From Hymenobacter psychrophilus (lineage in GTDB: Bacteria > Bacteroidota > Bacteroidia > Cytophagales > Hymenobacteraceae), in the NCBI RefSeq assembly GCF_900107135.1, contig NZ_FNOV01000001.1, positions 186,001 through 250,000 on the forward strand: DNA of 64,000 nt. Direction: 5' to 3'. The position numbers were made by a program, and so were the translations under genes. Every line of letters begins with the position of its first letter. Within the stretch, counting starts at the first letter, position 1. Positions 25,082 to 32,383 of this stretch are shown piece after piece. The notes under the pieces were generated by a model that was not told the origin of the DNA, searched no databases, and was given only the letters and a program-made list of their open reading frames with translations.

Positions 25082-25220
25082 GTAGAAACAGCACGTCATT
25101 CAGCGCAAAGCGAAGAATCTCGCGTGCTGACGTTGTAATGGTAATCCTAACGAAGGGCTACTATTACAACGTCAGCACGCGAGATTCTTCGCTTCGCTCT
25201 GAATGACGTGCTGTTTCTAC
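25082..25220. repeat. Inverted repeat, 58-bp arms, containing the amidohydrolase stop codon
   Basis: Arms 25082-25139 (GTAGAAACAGCACGTCATTC...) and 25163-25220 pair with about one or two mismatches. The minus-strand amidohydrolase stop TAG (25217-25219) lies inside the right arm. Confidence 0.88.
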
Positions 25221-26884
25221 TTCACCACAAACACCCGCTCGCCCGCAATCCAGGTTTGCTGCACCTTCGCGCCGCGCAATTGCTCATTGGGCATCTTCAG
25301 CAAATCGGTTTTCAGCATGACGAAATCGGCCACCATGCCGGGCTTGATCTGGCCTTTCTGCTTTTCCTCGAAGGCGGCGTGGGCGGCCCAGGTGGTCATG
25401 CCGCGCAGGGCCTGCTCGCGGGAAATGGCGTTTTCCATCTGGAAGCCGCCGGCGGGGTAGTTCTTGGCATCCTGCCGGGCCACGGCCGAGTGGAAGCCGA
25501 AGAGCGGGTTGATGTCCTCGACCGGGAAATCACTGCCCAGGGCCAGCTGGCCGTACTGCCGGAGCAGCTCGGCGTAGGCGTAGGCCGTTTTCAGGCGCTC
25601 GGCCCCGAGCCGCTCGCCGGCCCAGTACATGTCGGAGGTGGCGTGGGTGGGCTGCACCGAGGGCACGATGCCGAACTGCCCGAACTTGCCCATATCGGCT
25701 GGCGTGACGACCTGGGCGTGCTCGATGCGCCAGCGGCGGTCTTTCTGGCCTTTCAGCGCCTCACCGTAGATGTTGAGGATGATGCGGTTGGCCGAGTCGC
25801 CGATGGCGTGGGTGTTCATCTGGAATTTGCTGGCCGCCAGCAGCTTCGCCAGGTCCCGGAATTCCTTTTCGGTGGAGAGCAGGAAGCCCGTTTCCTTGGG
25901 CTTGTCGTGGTAGGGCTCTACCAGGCAGGCGCCCCGGGAGCCCAGGGCGCCGTCGGCGTACACCTTGAAGGAGTTGACGGTGAGCCTGTCCTTGAAGATG
26001 GGCCCGTTTTTGAGGTAGAAGTCCTTGTTTTCGGTGGTGGGGGCCAGCATGGCGTAGAGGCGCACCTTGAGCTTGCCGGCTGTCTGGAGCTGGTCGAGGC
26101 GGTCGACCTGGGCTTTTTCCAAACCGGCGTCGGCCATGCTGGTCAGGCCCACGGCCAGGCACTGCTGCTGGGCCTGGAGCAGCATCGTTTCGGCTTCGGC
26201 AGCCGTCGGCTCCGGAATCTTGCCCGACACCAGGTCCACGGCGTTATCAACCAATAGGCCGGTGAGTTTGCCGTTGCTGTCGCGGGTTATGGTGCCGCCG
26301 CTGATGGGCGTGCGGGCCGTGATGCCGGCCAGGTCCAGGGCCTTCTGATTGACGAGGGCCGCGTGCCCATCAACCCGGATGATGAAGACCGGCGTGTTCG
26401 GGAATAGGGCGTCGAGGGTATCCTTAGTCGGGAATTCCTTGCGGTTCCAGTCGTTCTGGTCCCAGCCCCGGCCCGTGAGCCAAGCCGCCTGGGGGTACTG
26501 CTGCCGCTGCTTCTGGAGCTGCTGAATCACTTCGCCCCAGGAATTGGTGCCCACCAAATCGGCGTCGCGCAGGCCCAGGCCGTAGCGGTAGAAGTGGCAG
26601 TGCGCGTCGTAGAAGCCCGGGTAAATGAACTGGCCCTGGGCATCGACTTCCTCCTTGGCCGCAAACTTGCCGCGCAGTTCCTCGGCCGTGCCCACGCCCA
26701 CAAACTTGCCATCCTGCACGGCAAACGCCTGGGCCTGGCTGAAGGCCGAATCCACGGTGTAGACGGTGGCGTTGTACACGAGTAGGTCGACGGGCTGGCG
26801 GTTGCCGGCCGAGTTAGACTGGCAGGCACTGAAGCCGGCCGCAAGCAGGGGCAGGGCCAGCAAAGAGCGGAAACGTGGAAGCAT
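25217..26884 (-). CDS. YtcJ-like amidohydrolase, predicted lipoprotein
   Basis: 555-residue amidohydrolase of the YtcJ/NfdA type. The N-terminus is a lipoprotein signal (LLALPLLAAGFSAC), placing the enzyme on the periplasmic side of a membrane. The amidohydrolase core has YPGFYDAHCHFYRYG with the HxH metal ligands near residue 88, GRGWDQNDWN, NTHAIGDSANR, RIEHAQVV and SDFPVEDINPLFG near the C-terminal metal site. Family members hydrolyse N-formyl or similar amides of mostly unknown substrates. ATG 26884 is chosen as the base of the signal peptide. Its stop falls in an inverted repeat. Confidence 0.87.
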   Translation of the reverse strand: MLPRFRSLLALPLLAAGFSACQSNSAGNRQPVDLLVYNATVYTVDSAFSQAQAFAVQDGKFVGVGTAEELRGKFAAKEEVDAQGQFIYPGFYDAHCHFYRYGLGLRDADLVGTNSWGEVIQQLQKQRQQYPQAAWLTGRGWDQNDWNRKEFPTKDTLDALFPNTPVFIIRVDGHAALVNQKALDLAGITARTPISGGTITRDSNGKLTGLLVDNAVDLVSGKIPEPTAAEAETMLLQAQQQCLAVGLTSMADAGLEKAQVDRLDQLQTAGKLKVRLYAMLAPTTENKDFYLKNGPIFKDRLTVNSFKVYADGALGSRGACLVEPYHDKPKETGFLLSTEKEFRDLAKLLAASKFQMNTHAIGDSANRIILNIYGEALKGQKDRRWRIEHAQVVTPADMGKFGQFGIVPSVQPTHATSDMYWAGERLGAERLKTAYAYAELLRQYGQLALGSDFPVEDINPLFGFHSAVARQDAKNYPAGGFQMENAISREQALRGMTTWAAHAAFEEKQKGQIKPGMVADFVMLKTDLLKMPNEQLRGAKVQQTWIAGERVFVVK

Positions 26885-26942
26885 AGGGGCGGGAAAGAGT
26901 GGTCGGTAGGGTAGAAAATCCGGGAGCAAGATACCAGCGCAA

Positions 26943-27059
26943 AAAAGAACGTGTCATCCTGAGCGGAGCGAAGGATCTTATCACGCGTAAACAAGCCGTT
27001 GTTACGGTCATTCACGCGTGATAAGATCCTTCGCTCCGCTCAGGATGACACGTTCTTTT
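26943..27059. repeat. Perfect inverted repeat, 46-bp arms
   Basis: AAAAGAACGTGTCATCCTGA...ACGCGT at 26943-26988 pairs with 27014-27059. It combines the AACGT...GTCATCCTGAGC motif with A/T-rich ends. It lies between AMP nucleosidase and the amidohydrolase; the terminal T-run could terminate transcription in either direction. Confidence 0.9.
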
Positions 27060-27077
27060 GACGGTTAAAAAGCCGTG

Positions 27078-27851
27078 CTAGTCGAAGCGCATGTGCTTTA
27101 CCGACTCGCCGGAGTTCTTCAACTCCAGCAGCGACTCGATGCCGATTTTCAGGTGGTTTTTCACGTAGTCGGCGGTTACCTTCTTGTCGCTTTCCGACGT
27201 CTTCACGCCCTCGGGCGTCATGGGGTTGTCGCTCACCAGCAGCAGGGCGCCGTGGGGAATGCCGTTCACGAAGCCCACGGTGAAGATGGTGGCCGTTTCC
27301 ATGTCCACAGCCATGGCCCGGATCTGGCGCAGGTATTCTTTGAAGGCTTCATCGTGCTCCCACACGCGGCGGTTGGTGGTGTACACCGTGCCGGTCCAGT
27401 AGTCCAGCTCAAATTTCTTGATGACGCTGCTCACGGCGCGCTGCAAACGGAAGGAGGGCAGGGCCGGAATTTCGGCCGGCAGGTAGTCATCAGACGTACC
27501 CTCGCCCCGGATAGCGGCGATGGGCAGGATCAGGTCGCCGAGCTTGGTGTTGCTTTTGAGGCCGCCGCACTTGCCCAGAAACAGGGCCGCCTTGGGCTCA
27601 ATGGCCGACAGCAGGTCCATGACGGTAGCCGCCATCGGGGAGCCCATGCCGAAGTTGATGATGGTGATGCCGCCGGCCGTGGCCGTCTGCATGGGCTTGT
27701 CGAGGCCGCGCACTTCGGTGCCGAACTGCTCGGCAAACATAGTTACATAATTCGCGAAGTTGGTGAGCAGAATATACTGCCCGAATTCCTCTAATTCGAC
27801 TCCGGTATAGCGTGGGAGCCAGTTTTTAACAATGTCAGCTTTCGTTTTCAT
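27078..27851 (-). CDS. amn: AMP nucleosidase
   Basis: Cleaves AMP to adenine and ribose 5-phosphate. At 257 residues it is the short form, containing only the phosphorylase-like catalytic domain, as is usual in Bacteroidota (E. coli Amn has an extra N-terminal domain). Motifs: GITIINFGMGSPMAATVMD near residue 68, GKCGGLKSNTKLGDLILP near 100, MAVDMETATIFTVGF near 188 and LLVSDNPMTPEG, typical of PNP_UDP_1 proteins. ATG 27851 is chosen; the longer in-frame start adds seven residues only. Confidence 0.88.
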   Translation of the reverse strand: MKTKADIVKNWLPRYTGVELEEFGQYILLTNFANYVTMFAEQFGTEVRGLDKPMQTATAGGITIINFGMGSPMAATVMDLLSAIEPKAALFLGKCGGLKSNTKLGDLILPIAAIRGEGTSDDYLPAEIPALPSFRLQRAVSSVIKKFELDYWTGTVYTTNRRVWEHDEAFKEYLRQIRAMAVDMETATIFTVGFVNGIPHGALLLVSDNPMTPEGVKTSESDKKVTADYVKNHLKIGIESLLELKNSGESVKHMRFD

Positions 27852-28019
27852 ACAAAAGGGTTCAGGTTGCAAAGGATAAGGTTACACCGAAACCGGCAGC
27901 GGCTGGGGGCAGCGGCCGGCTCAATCAACCGGAAAAGGGTAGGTACAAAAAAGCCGTCGGTGCCCGGAACGGGGAAGCGACGGCACGGAATGAAAAGCGG
28001 GAGACATGCCCCGGGGCCG

Positions 28020-28027
28020 TACCTTTG
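28020..28027 (+). promoter_or_regulatory. -7 box TACCTTTG almost touching the HsdR_N start codon
   Basis: An exact TAnnTTTG match ends 6 bases before the ATG at 28034. Transcription would begin at or next to the A of the start codon, giving a leaderless or near-leaderless mRNA. Confidence 0.55.
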
Positions 28028-28033
28028 GAGGTG

Positions 28034-28480
28034 ATGCAAGAGTTGAACCTGCCGCCTTTCGAAGCCAAAGTTACACAAAGCGGCGAAAATCTGCTAATCT
28101 GGGATGTACTGCGCCGCCGCCACGTTGCGCTCACGCCCGAGGAGTGGGTGCGCCAGCATTTGGTGCATTACCTCATCAACCATCGTGGCTACCCCAAGGG
28201 CCTGCTAAGCCTGGAGCGCGGCCACCAGTACAACAAACGCCAGAAACGCACCGATCTGCTGGCCCTCGACGCCACCGGCCAGCCGCTGCTGCTGGTCGAG
28301 TGCAAGCGCCCCACGGTGCCCATCACGCCCGCCGTCGCCCACCAGATTGCCACCTACAACCTCACCATCGGCGCGCCCCTGCTGCTGCTCAGCAACGGCC
28401 TGGAGCACTACTGCTGGCGCGTGGACGCCATAAACCGCACCAACGAGCGGCTGAACGAAGTGCCATTTTATAGCTGTTAG
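28034..28480 (+). CDS. Single-domain HsdR N-terminal-like nuclease-fold protein
   Basis: 148 residues matching the N-terminal domain of type I restriction enzyme R subunits. A PD-(D/E)xK arrangement is visible: RTDLLALDATGQPLLLVECK supplies D and ExK. The front part (LNLPPFEAKVTQSGENLLIW, then LTPEEWVRQHLVHYL) is typical of a family conserved across Bacteroidota as a stand-alone gene, so a housekeeping nucleic-acid role is more likely than restriction. No hsdS or hsdM is nearby. Its last two codons and stop (Ser-Cys-stop) come from the adjacent heptamer repeat. Confidence 0.8.
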   Translation: MQELNLPPFEAKVTQSGENLLIWDVLRRRHVALTPEEWVRQHLVHYLINHRGYPKGLLSLERGHQYNKRQKRTDLLALDATGQPLLLVECKRPTVPITPAVAHQIATYNLTIGAPLLLLSNGLEHYCWRVDAINRTNERLNEVPFYSC

Positions 28481-28549
28481 CTGAGAGCTATTAGCTGATA
28501 GCCTCCGTTCGTTCAGCTAACAGCTAACAGCTAACAGCTAACAGCTAAC
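28470..28549. repeat. Heptamer (AGCTAAC/GTTAGCT) repeat element supplying two stop codons
   Basis: TAGCTGTTAGCTGAGAGC with TATTAGCTGATAGC forms the left part and GCTAACAGCTAACAGCTAAC with AGCTAACAGCTAACC the right part, an imperfect inverted repeat built from a 7-base unit. The convergent genes ending at 28480 and 28531 both terminate within it, each with the codons AGC TGT TAG. Confidence 0.88.
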
Positions 28550-29673
28550 CCCAGTGCCGCCGCCAGCGCATCGATTTCCGCTTCAGTGTTGAAGGAATGC
28601 ACAATGAGCCGGAGCCGTTCGGTGCCAGCGGGTACGGTAGGCGCCACAATGGCGCGTACATCGAAGCCGGCGGCCTGGGCGGCGGCGGCCACGGCGCGCA
28701 CGGCGGCGGGGCCGGGGTTTTGGGTGAAGAAAACCGGGTGGATAACGTGGCTGCTGTCCGGTACGTGCAGGCTGGATACAGCGTTGAGCGTGACTTTCAG
28801 GTAGTCGGAAAGCCGGAAAAGCTGCTCGCGGGCTGGCTGTAACCCGGGTAGCAGTTCGTAGGCCGCCGCAAGGCCGGCCACTGTGGTCGGGGGTAATGCC
28901 GTGGTATAGATGAAGGGCCGGCTGAAGTTGAGCAGGTAGTCGCGCAGCAGGGCCGAGCCAGCCACAGCCGCGCCCTGGCTGCCGAGGGCCTTACCGAAGG
29001 TGAGGATGCGGGCAAATACAGCATCCTGCAGCCCCAGCGCCGCCACCAGCCCTTCGCCCCGCAGGCCGTAAAGGCCGTTGGTATGCGCCTCATCGACCAC
29101 CAGATACAGGCCCAGGCGCTGGCAGAGGGCGGCCAGCTCGGCCAGCGGAGCTACGTCGCCGTCCATCGAGTACAGCGCCTCTACGGCCACGAAAACGGCG
29201 CCGGTGGCGCGGGCAGCCTTGCGTTCCAGGTCGGCCAAATCGTGGTGACGGAAGCTCCAGGCAGTGGCCGGCGTGGCCCGGATGCCGTCCTTGACGGAGG
29301 CATGGCTGGCCTCGTCGTAGAGAATGGTGTCGCCGCGCCGGGGCACGGCCCCGAAGAAGCCCAGGTTAGCCGCGTAGCCCGAGTTGAACAGCAGCGCCGC
29401 CTCGGCCCCGTGGAAGTGGGCTAGGTGGTTTTCGAGCGCCTCAGCAGCGGCCGAGTTACCAGTGAGCAGGCGCGAGCCGGTGCTGCCGGCCGGCAGTTGG
29501 GTGGCCGCCTGTACCGCCGCCTGCACCTGCGGGTGCCGGCTCAGGCCCAGGTAGTCGTTGGAGCTAAAATCGGTGAGGCCGGGTGCGGGCGGGGTGGGCA
29601 GGCGGCGGCGGGTACCGGCGGTGTCGCGCCGGGCCAACTCGGCGGCCAGGCGCTGGTGCAGGGAAGAAGGCAT
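28531..29673 (-). CDS. bioF: 8-amino-7-oxononanoate synthase
   Basis: PLP enzyme that condenses pimeloyl-CoA/ACP with alanine in biotin synthesis. About 380 residues. Motifs: DFSSNDYLGLSRHPQVQ near residue 35, GSTGSRLLTGNSAAAEALE near 63, DEASHASVKDG near 117, DEAHTNGLYG near 188, and the PLP-lysine segment TFGKALGSQGAAVAGS near 222. ATG 29673 fits the family start; ATG 29700 is the alternative. The last residues (GLAVSC) and the stop are encoded by the heptamer repeat. Related in function to bioB 400 bases upstream on the same strand. Confidence 0.92.
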   Translation of the reverse strand: MPSSLHQRLAAELARRDTAGTRRRLPTPPAPGLTDFSSNDYLGLSRHPQVQAAVQAATQLPAGSTGSRLLTGNSAAAEALENHLAHFHGAEAALLFNSGYAANLGFFGAVPRRGDTILYDEASHASVKDGIRATPATAWSFRHHDLADLERKAARATGAVFVAVEALYSMDGDVAPLAELAALCQRLGLYLVVDEAHTNGLYGLRGEGLVAALGLQDAVFARILTFGKALGSQGAAVAGSALLRDYLLNFSRPFIYTTALPPTTVAGLAAAYELLPGLQPAREQLFRLSDYLKVTLNAVSSLHVPDSSHVIHPVFFTQNPGPAAVRAVAAAAQAAGFDVRAIVAPTVPAGTERLRLIVHSFNTEAEIDALAAALGLAVSC

Positions 29674-29704
29674 AGTCGCGCGGCATGCGCAGGAGGACAT
29701 AAAA

Positions 29705-29968
29705 TTATCCTTCAAACTGTTTGGCCGATAACCACACGCTGCCATCCTGCCCGAAGGTGCGGGCGTTGATAACCAGCCATTCCGAATCTACTTCCACCCG
29801 GTCGCCGACGGCGGGCAATACGCCGTGGCGCTGCATCACCAAACTCAGCGCCGACCCAATTTTGTCTTCCAGCTCCGAAATCAGCTCGTGCGCCTCACGT
29901 GCCTCATGTTGCTGGCGGATGCTTTCGGCGTACGTGTAGTCGAGGTTGAGGTCGAAGGGAATTTCCAT
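29705..29968 (-). CDS. Small hypothetical protein between bioB and bioF
   Basis: 87 residues, acidic, no signal peptide or membrane helix. A helical N-terminal half (AESIRQQHEAREAHELISELEDKIG) is followed by a small beta-rich part (VGDRVEVDSEWLVINARTF). The gene ends 5 to 32 bases before bioF depending on its start, and lies in the bioB-bioF direction, so it is probably co-transcribed. I do not recognise the family. The clean composition and spacing support it as a real gene. Confidence 0.6.
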   Translation of the reverse strand: MEIPFDLNLDYTYAESIRQQHEAREAHELISELEDKIGSALSLVMQRHGVLPAVGDRVEVDSEWLVINARTFGQDGSVWLSAKQFEG

Positions 29969-30007
29969 GGGAAGAGTTGAGGAAGAGAAGTCAGGAAGAA
30001 AAAAACA

Positions 30008-30056
30008 GTGTCATGCCGAGCAGGTGGCGCATGGAGCCACCTGCTCGGCATGACAC
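30008..30056. repeat. Perfect inverted repeat, 21-bp arms
   Basis: GTGTCATGCCGAGCAGGTGGC pattern at 30008-30028 pairs exactly with 30036-30056, loop 7 bases. A-runs before and T-runs after allow it to work as a terminator for bioB (minus strand) or as an attenuating hairpin within the bio operon. Confidence 0.88.
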
Positions 30057-30079
30057 GTTTTGGGGGCTCAATCCAGTGC

Positions 30080-31087
30080 CTACGCCTCTACCGGCGCCTT
30101 GCCGCGGCCCATCAGCACGGCGCCCTCGGGCACATCCTTGAACGACTTACGGGGCTTGAGGCCGAGCAAAGCGAACATCTGCTGATCGGCGTCGAAGTCG
30201 GGGTTGGGGGTGGTCAGCAGCTTTTCACCCGAGAAGATGGAGTTGGCACCCGCCAAAAAGCACAGGGCCTGCTCGGTAACGGGCATTTCCTGGCGGCCGG
30301 CCGAGAGGCGCACCATCGTATTCGGCATTAGGATGCGGGCCGTGGCAATCATGCGCAGCATCTCCCAAACGCTCACGCGGGGCTGCTCGGCCAGGGGGGT
30401 ACCTTCCACGGGTACCAGCGCGTTTACCGGCACACTTTCGGGGTGAGCAACCAGCGTGGCCAGCGTATGCAGCATGGCTATGCGGTCTTCGTCGGTTTCG
30501 CCGAGGCCGATAATGCCGCCCGAGCACACCGAAATACCCGCTTTGCGCACGTGCTCCAGCGTGTTCAGCCGGTCGTCATAGGTGCGCGTCGTGATGATGT
30601 CGTCGTACTTCTCGCGGCTGGTGTCGAGGTTGTGGTTGTAGGCGTAGAGGCCGGCCGCTTTCAGGCGCTCGGCCTGGTACTCGTTCAGCATGCCCAGGGT
30701 GCAGCACACTTCCAACCCGAGGCCGTTTACCTGCTCCACCATGCCCAGCACGCGGTCAAAGTCGCGGTTGTCGCGGATTTCGCGCCAGGCCGCGCCCATG
30801 CAGAAGCGGGTGGAGCCGGCGTCGCGGGCGCGCTGGGCCGAGGCTAGTACCTCGGCGTCGGGCAGCAACTTGTGGGCCTGCACGCCCGTGTGGTAGCGGG
30901 CGGCCTGGGGGCAGTAGGCGCAGTCTTCGGGGCAGCCGCCGGTTTTCACGCTCAGCAGCGTGCATACCTGCACTTCGCCGGTGGCCTGGGTTTGGGCGTG
31001 GATGGCGGCAGCCTGGGTGACGAGTTCCAGCACGGGCTGGTTATAGAGGGCGGTTACTTCGGCAAGGGTCCAGTCGGTGCGGATCAT
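30080..31087 (-). CDS. bioB: Biotin synthase
   Basis: Radical-SAM enzyme that inserts sulfur into dethiobiotin. 335 residues, normal length. The radical-SAM cysteines are in [12 protein letters not shown] (CxxxCxxC) near residue 55, followed by [25 protein letters not shown] and the [2Fe-2S] ligand region [10 protein letters not shown] and CCTLGMLN. The ATG at 31087 is followed by [11 protein letters not shown], normal for BioB. An open frame continues upstream through a heptamer repeat ([14 protein letters not shown]), but it is not part of the family. bioA and bioD are not in this window. Confidence 0.95.
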   Translation of the reverse strand: MIRTDWTLAEVTALYNQPVLELVTQAAAIHAQTQATGEVQVCTLLSVKTGGCPEDCAYCPQAARYHTGVQAHKLLPDAEVLASAQRARDAGSTRFCMGAAWREIRDNRDFDRVLGMVEQVNGLGLEVCCTLGMLNEYQAERLKAAGLYAYNHNLDTSREKYDDIITTRTYDDRLNTLEHVRKAGISVCSGGIIGLGETDEDRIAMLHTLATLVAHPESVPVNALVPVEGTPLAEQPRVSVWEMLRMIATARILMPNTMVRLSAGRQEMPVTEQALCFLAGANSIFSGEKLLTTPNPDFDADQQMFALLGLKPRKSFKDVPEGAVLMGRGKAPVEA

Positions 31088-31089
31088 TT

Positions 31090-31183
31090 TTGAGCTATTA
31101 GCGGGTAGCTGATGGCTGTTGGCTTTGGGTGGCGTTGCTGTCAGGGAGTGAGCTAACAGAAAATGGCCAACGGCCAACAGCTT
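31090..31183. repeat. Heptamer repeat element just upstream of bioB
   Basis: GAGCTATTAGCGGGTAGCTG, then ATGGCTGTTGGCTTT, is opposed by AACAGAAAATGGCCAACGGC, then CAACAGCT: an imperfect inverted copy of the AGCTAAC family. It is open in the bioB frame, where it would read ...[13 protein letters not shown]. It abuts the bioB ATG, so it must lie in the 5' untranslated leader. Confidence 0.75.
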
Positions 31184-31255
31184 TACTTGTGGGCCGCAAG
31201 ATACTCAGCGGGGCCAGAGTATCCGCGCTTAGCAGCGGTTGGAGGCAGCCTGAGG

Positions 31256-31354
31256 GGCGTAGAGACGCAATATTTTGCGTCTCGCCGTTGAATAGGCGTG
31301 CGAAACGGTCAATATCAGCAACGATGAGACTTCAACTAGTGCGTCTCTACGCCC
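31256..31354. repeat. Inverted repeat GGGCGTAGAGACGCA with inner palindrome
   Basis: GGCGTAGAGACGCA (31256-31270) pairs with TGCGTCTCTACGCC (31340-31354). Inside the left arm, GAGACGCAA-TATT-TTGCGTCTC is itself a hairpin. The rest of the 31184-31489 gap holds no gene; GCGAGTACCCCG...TACTCGC near 31418-31460 is another weak dyad. Confidence 0.8.
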
Positions 31355-31473
31355 TGCTAACGGTCTCAGCAAGCATCTTAAAACAGATTTCAGGAATTAT
31401 CTGGTTGGCTGAGAAACAGCGAGCGAGTACCCCGAAGCGGGGCTTCAGAATACTCGCTCAAACAAGGGCGTAT

Positions 31474-31493
31474 GTAAGCAGCGGGCTGCTTAC
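31474..31493 (-). terminator. Hairpin at the stop of the YiaA-like gene
   Basis: GTAAGCAGC (31474-31482) and GCTGCTTAC (31485-31493) form a perfect 9-base stem with a 2-base centre that includes the stop codon of the minus-strand gene. No T-run, so termination is uncertain. Confidence 0.4.
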
Positions 31494-31924
31494 TCGGCGT
31501 TATAGCGATTCTCCGCAACTGGAGTGTCGCTGCTGCCTTTGTTGTCACGGGTGTTTTTCTGCACGGCAATGGCCGCGAACAAACTCAGCAGAAACGACAT
31601 ACCGTAGAACCCTTTTTCGCTCAGAGTGAGCGTGGCGTTCCACAGACCCACCGTGAGCAAGGCAATGGAGAGGATGGTGGAGAACCAGCTCAGGCCGTAG
31701 TAAATGTTGGTTACCGGAATCCCATCGAGTTGGTCGCGTACCGATTTCTGAAGCGAAATGGCCGAAAACAGTCCGTACATAAGGATAGTGAAGTAGTAGC
31801 CTTTCTCATTGAGCAGCATCTGCGCATTCCAGAGGCCGACGATGAAGGCGCCCATCCCGGCGAGCAGGGCAAACCACGAGGCGGCCACAAAGGCATTGGA
31901 GGTTTTGGCGAGGGGAGCGTTCAT
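31490..31924 (-). CDS. YiaA/YiaB-type inner membrane protein
   Basis: 144 residues with four hydrophobic helices arranged as two similar halves. Each half has a WFALLAGMGAFIVGLWNAQM- or WFSTILSIALLTVGLWNATL-type segment followed by EKGYY/EKGFYG and an AISLQKSVRD/AIAVQKNTRD end. This internal duplication is the YiaAB two-helix domain repeated twice. Function of the family is unknown. ATG 31924 is chosen. It is divergent from the hen1 gene across a 459-base gap. Confidence 0.82.
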   Translation of the reverse strand: MNAPLAKTSNAFVAASWFALLAGMGAFIVGLWNAQMLLNEKGYYFTILMYGLFSAISLQKSVRDQLDGIPVTNIYYGLSWFSTILSIALLTVGLWNATLTLSEKGFYGMSFLLSLFAAIAVQKNTRDNKGSSDTPVAENRYNAE

Positions 31925-32383
31925 GGCAATTGGCGGTAAAAGAGGTGGAGAGAGCACAGCCGGCGGTAACCCGTCCGACATTCCAAACATACGCGGCCTT
32001 TCCAGGCCGGTAGCCCCAAGGTTCCGTCATTTCAGACTTTGGCAAGACCGCTTTGTGGAGATGCTGGAAACCAGTGCCTAGCGCGTGAAAAAGGTAATGC
32101 AGCGTACAAAGCTAGATTTCATCTGATAGTCCGCTGTATTTCAGCCTGCCTGATAGATCAATAATCCGACTTTTAAAAAGGAGTTTTTAGGTGTAACCAA
32201 GCGCGTTGTTGATGTGGATGCGGCCACATATTGGCCGGACTGGTGCTGCCAAGGTAAAAGTTTATTGCGGAGCGGCTATATAGCCCCGTTACCGCCTGCC
32301 GAACCAGTGCTAGCAGCGCTACAGCAGCATTGTAAAGGTGCTGCCTATATTGAGCCGCCAATTGCTCTTTGTCCGGTTAGTCG
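31925..32383. other. Divergent intergenic region, no gene supported
   Basis: 459 bases between yiaA-like (minus) and hen1 (plus). It is less GC-rich than neighbouring genes. Short open frames exist on both strands, but their translations (many W, C, Q in clusters) look random. GCTCTTTG at 32365-32372 is a weak -7 box candidate 11 bases before the hen1 ATG. Confidence 0.5.

Noticed and set aside
28034-28480. HsdR_N-like protein as part of a type I restriction system
   Set aside because: No hsdM or hsdS is near, the protein is a single short domain, and this stand-alone form is common in Bacteroidota.
28501-28549. Tandem AGCTAAC units looked at as a CRISPR array
   Set aside because: The units are 7 bases without spacers, and the same unit occurs as inverted copies elsewhere. 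There are no cas genes.
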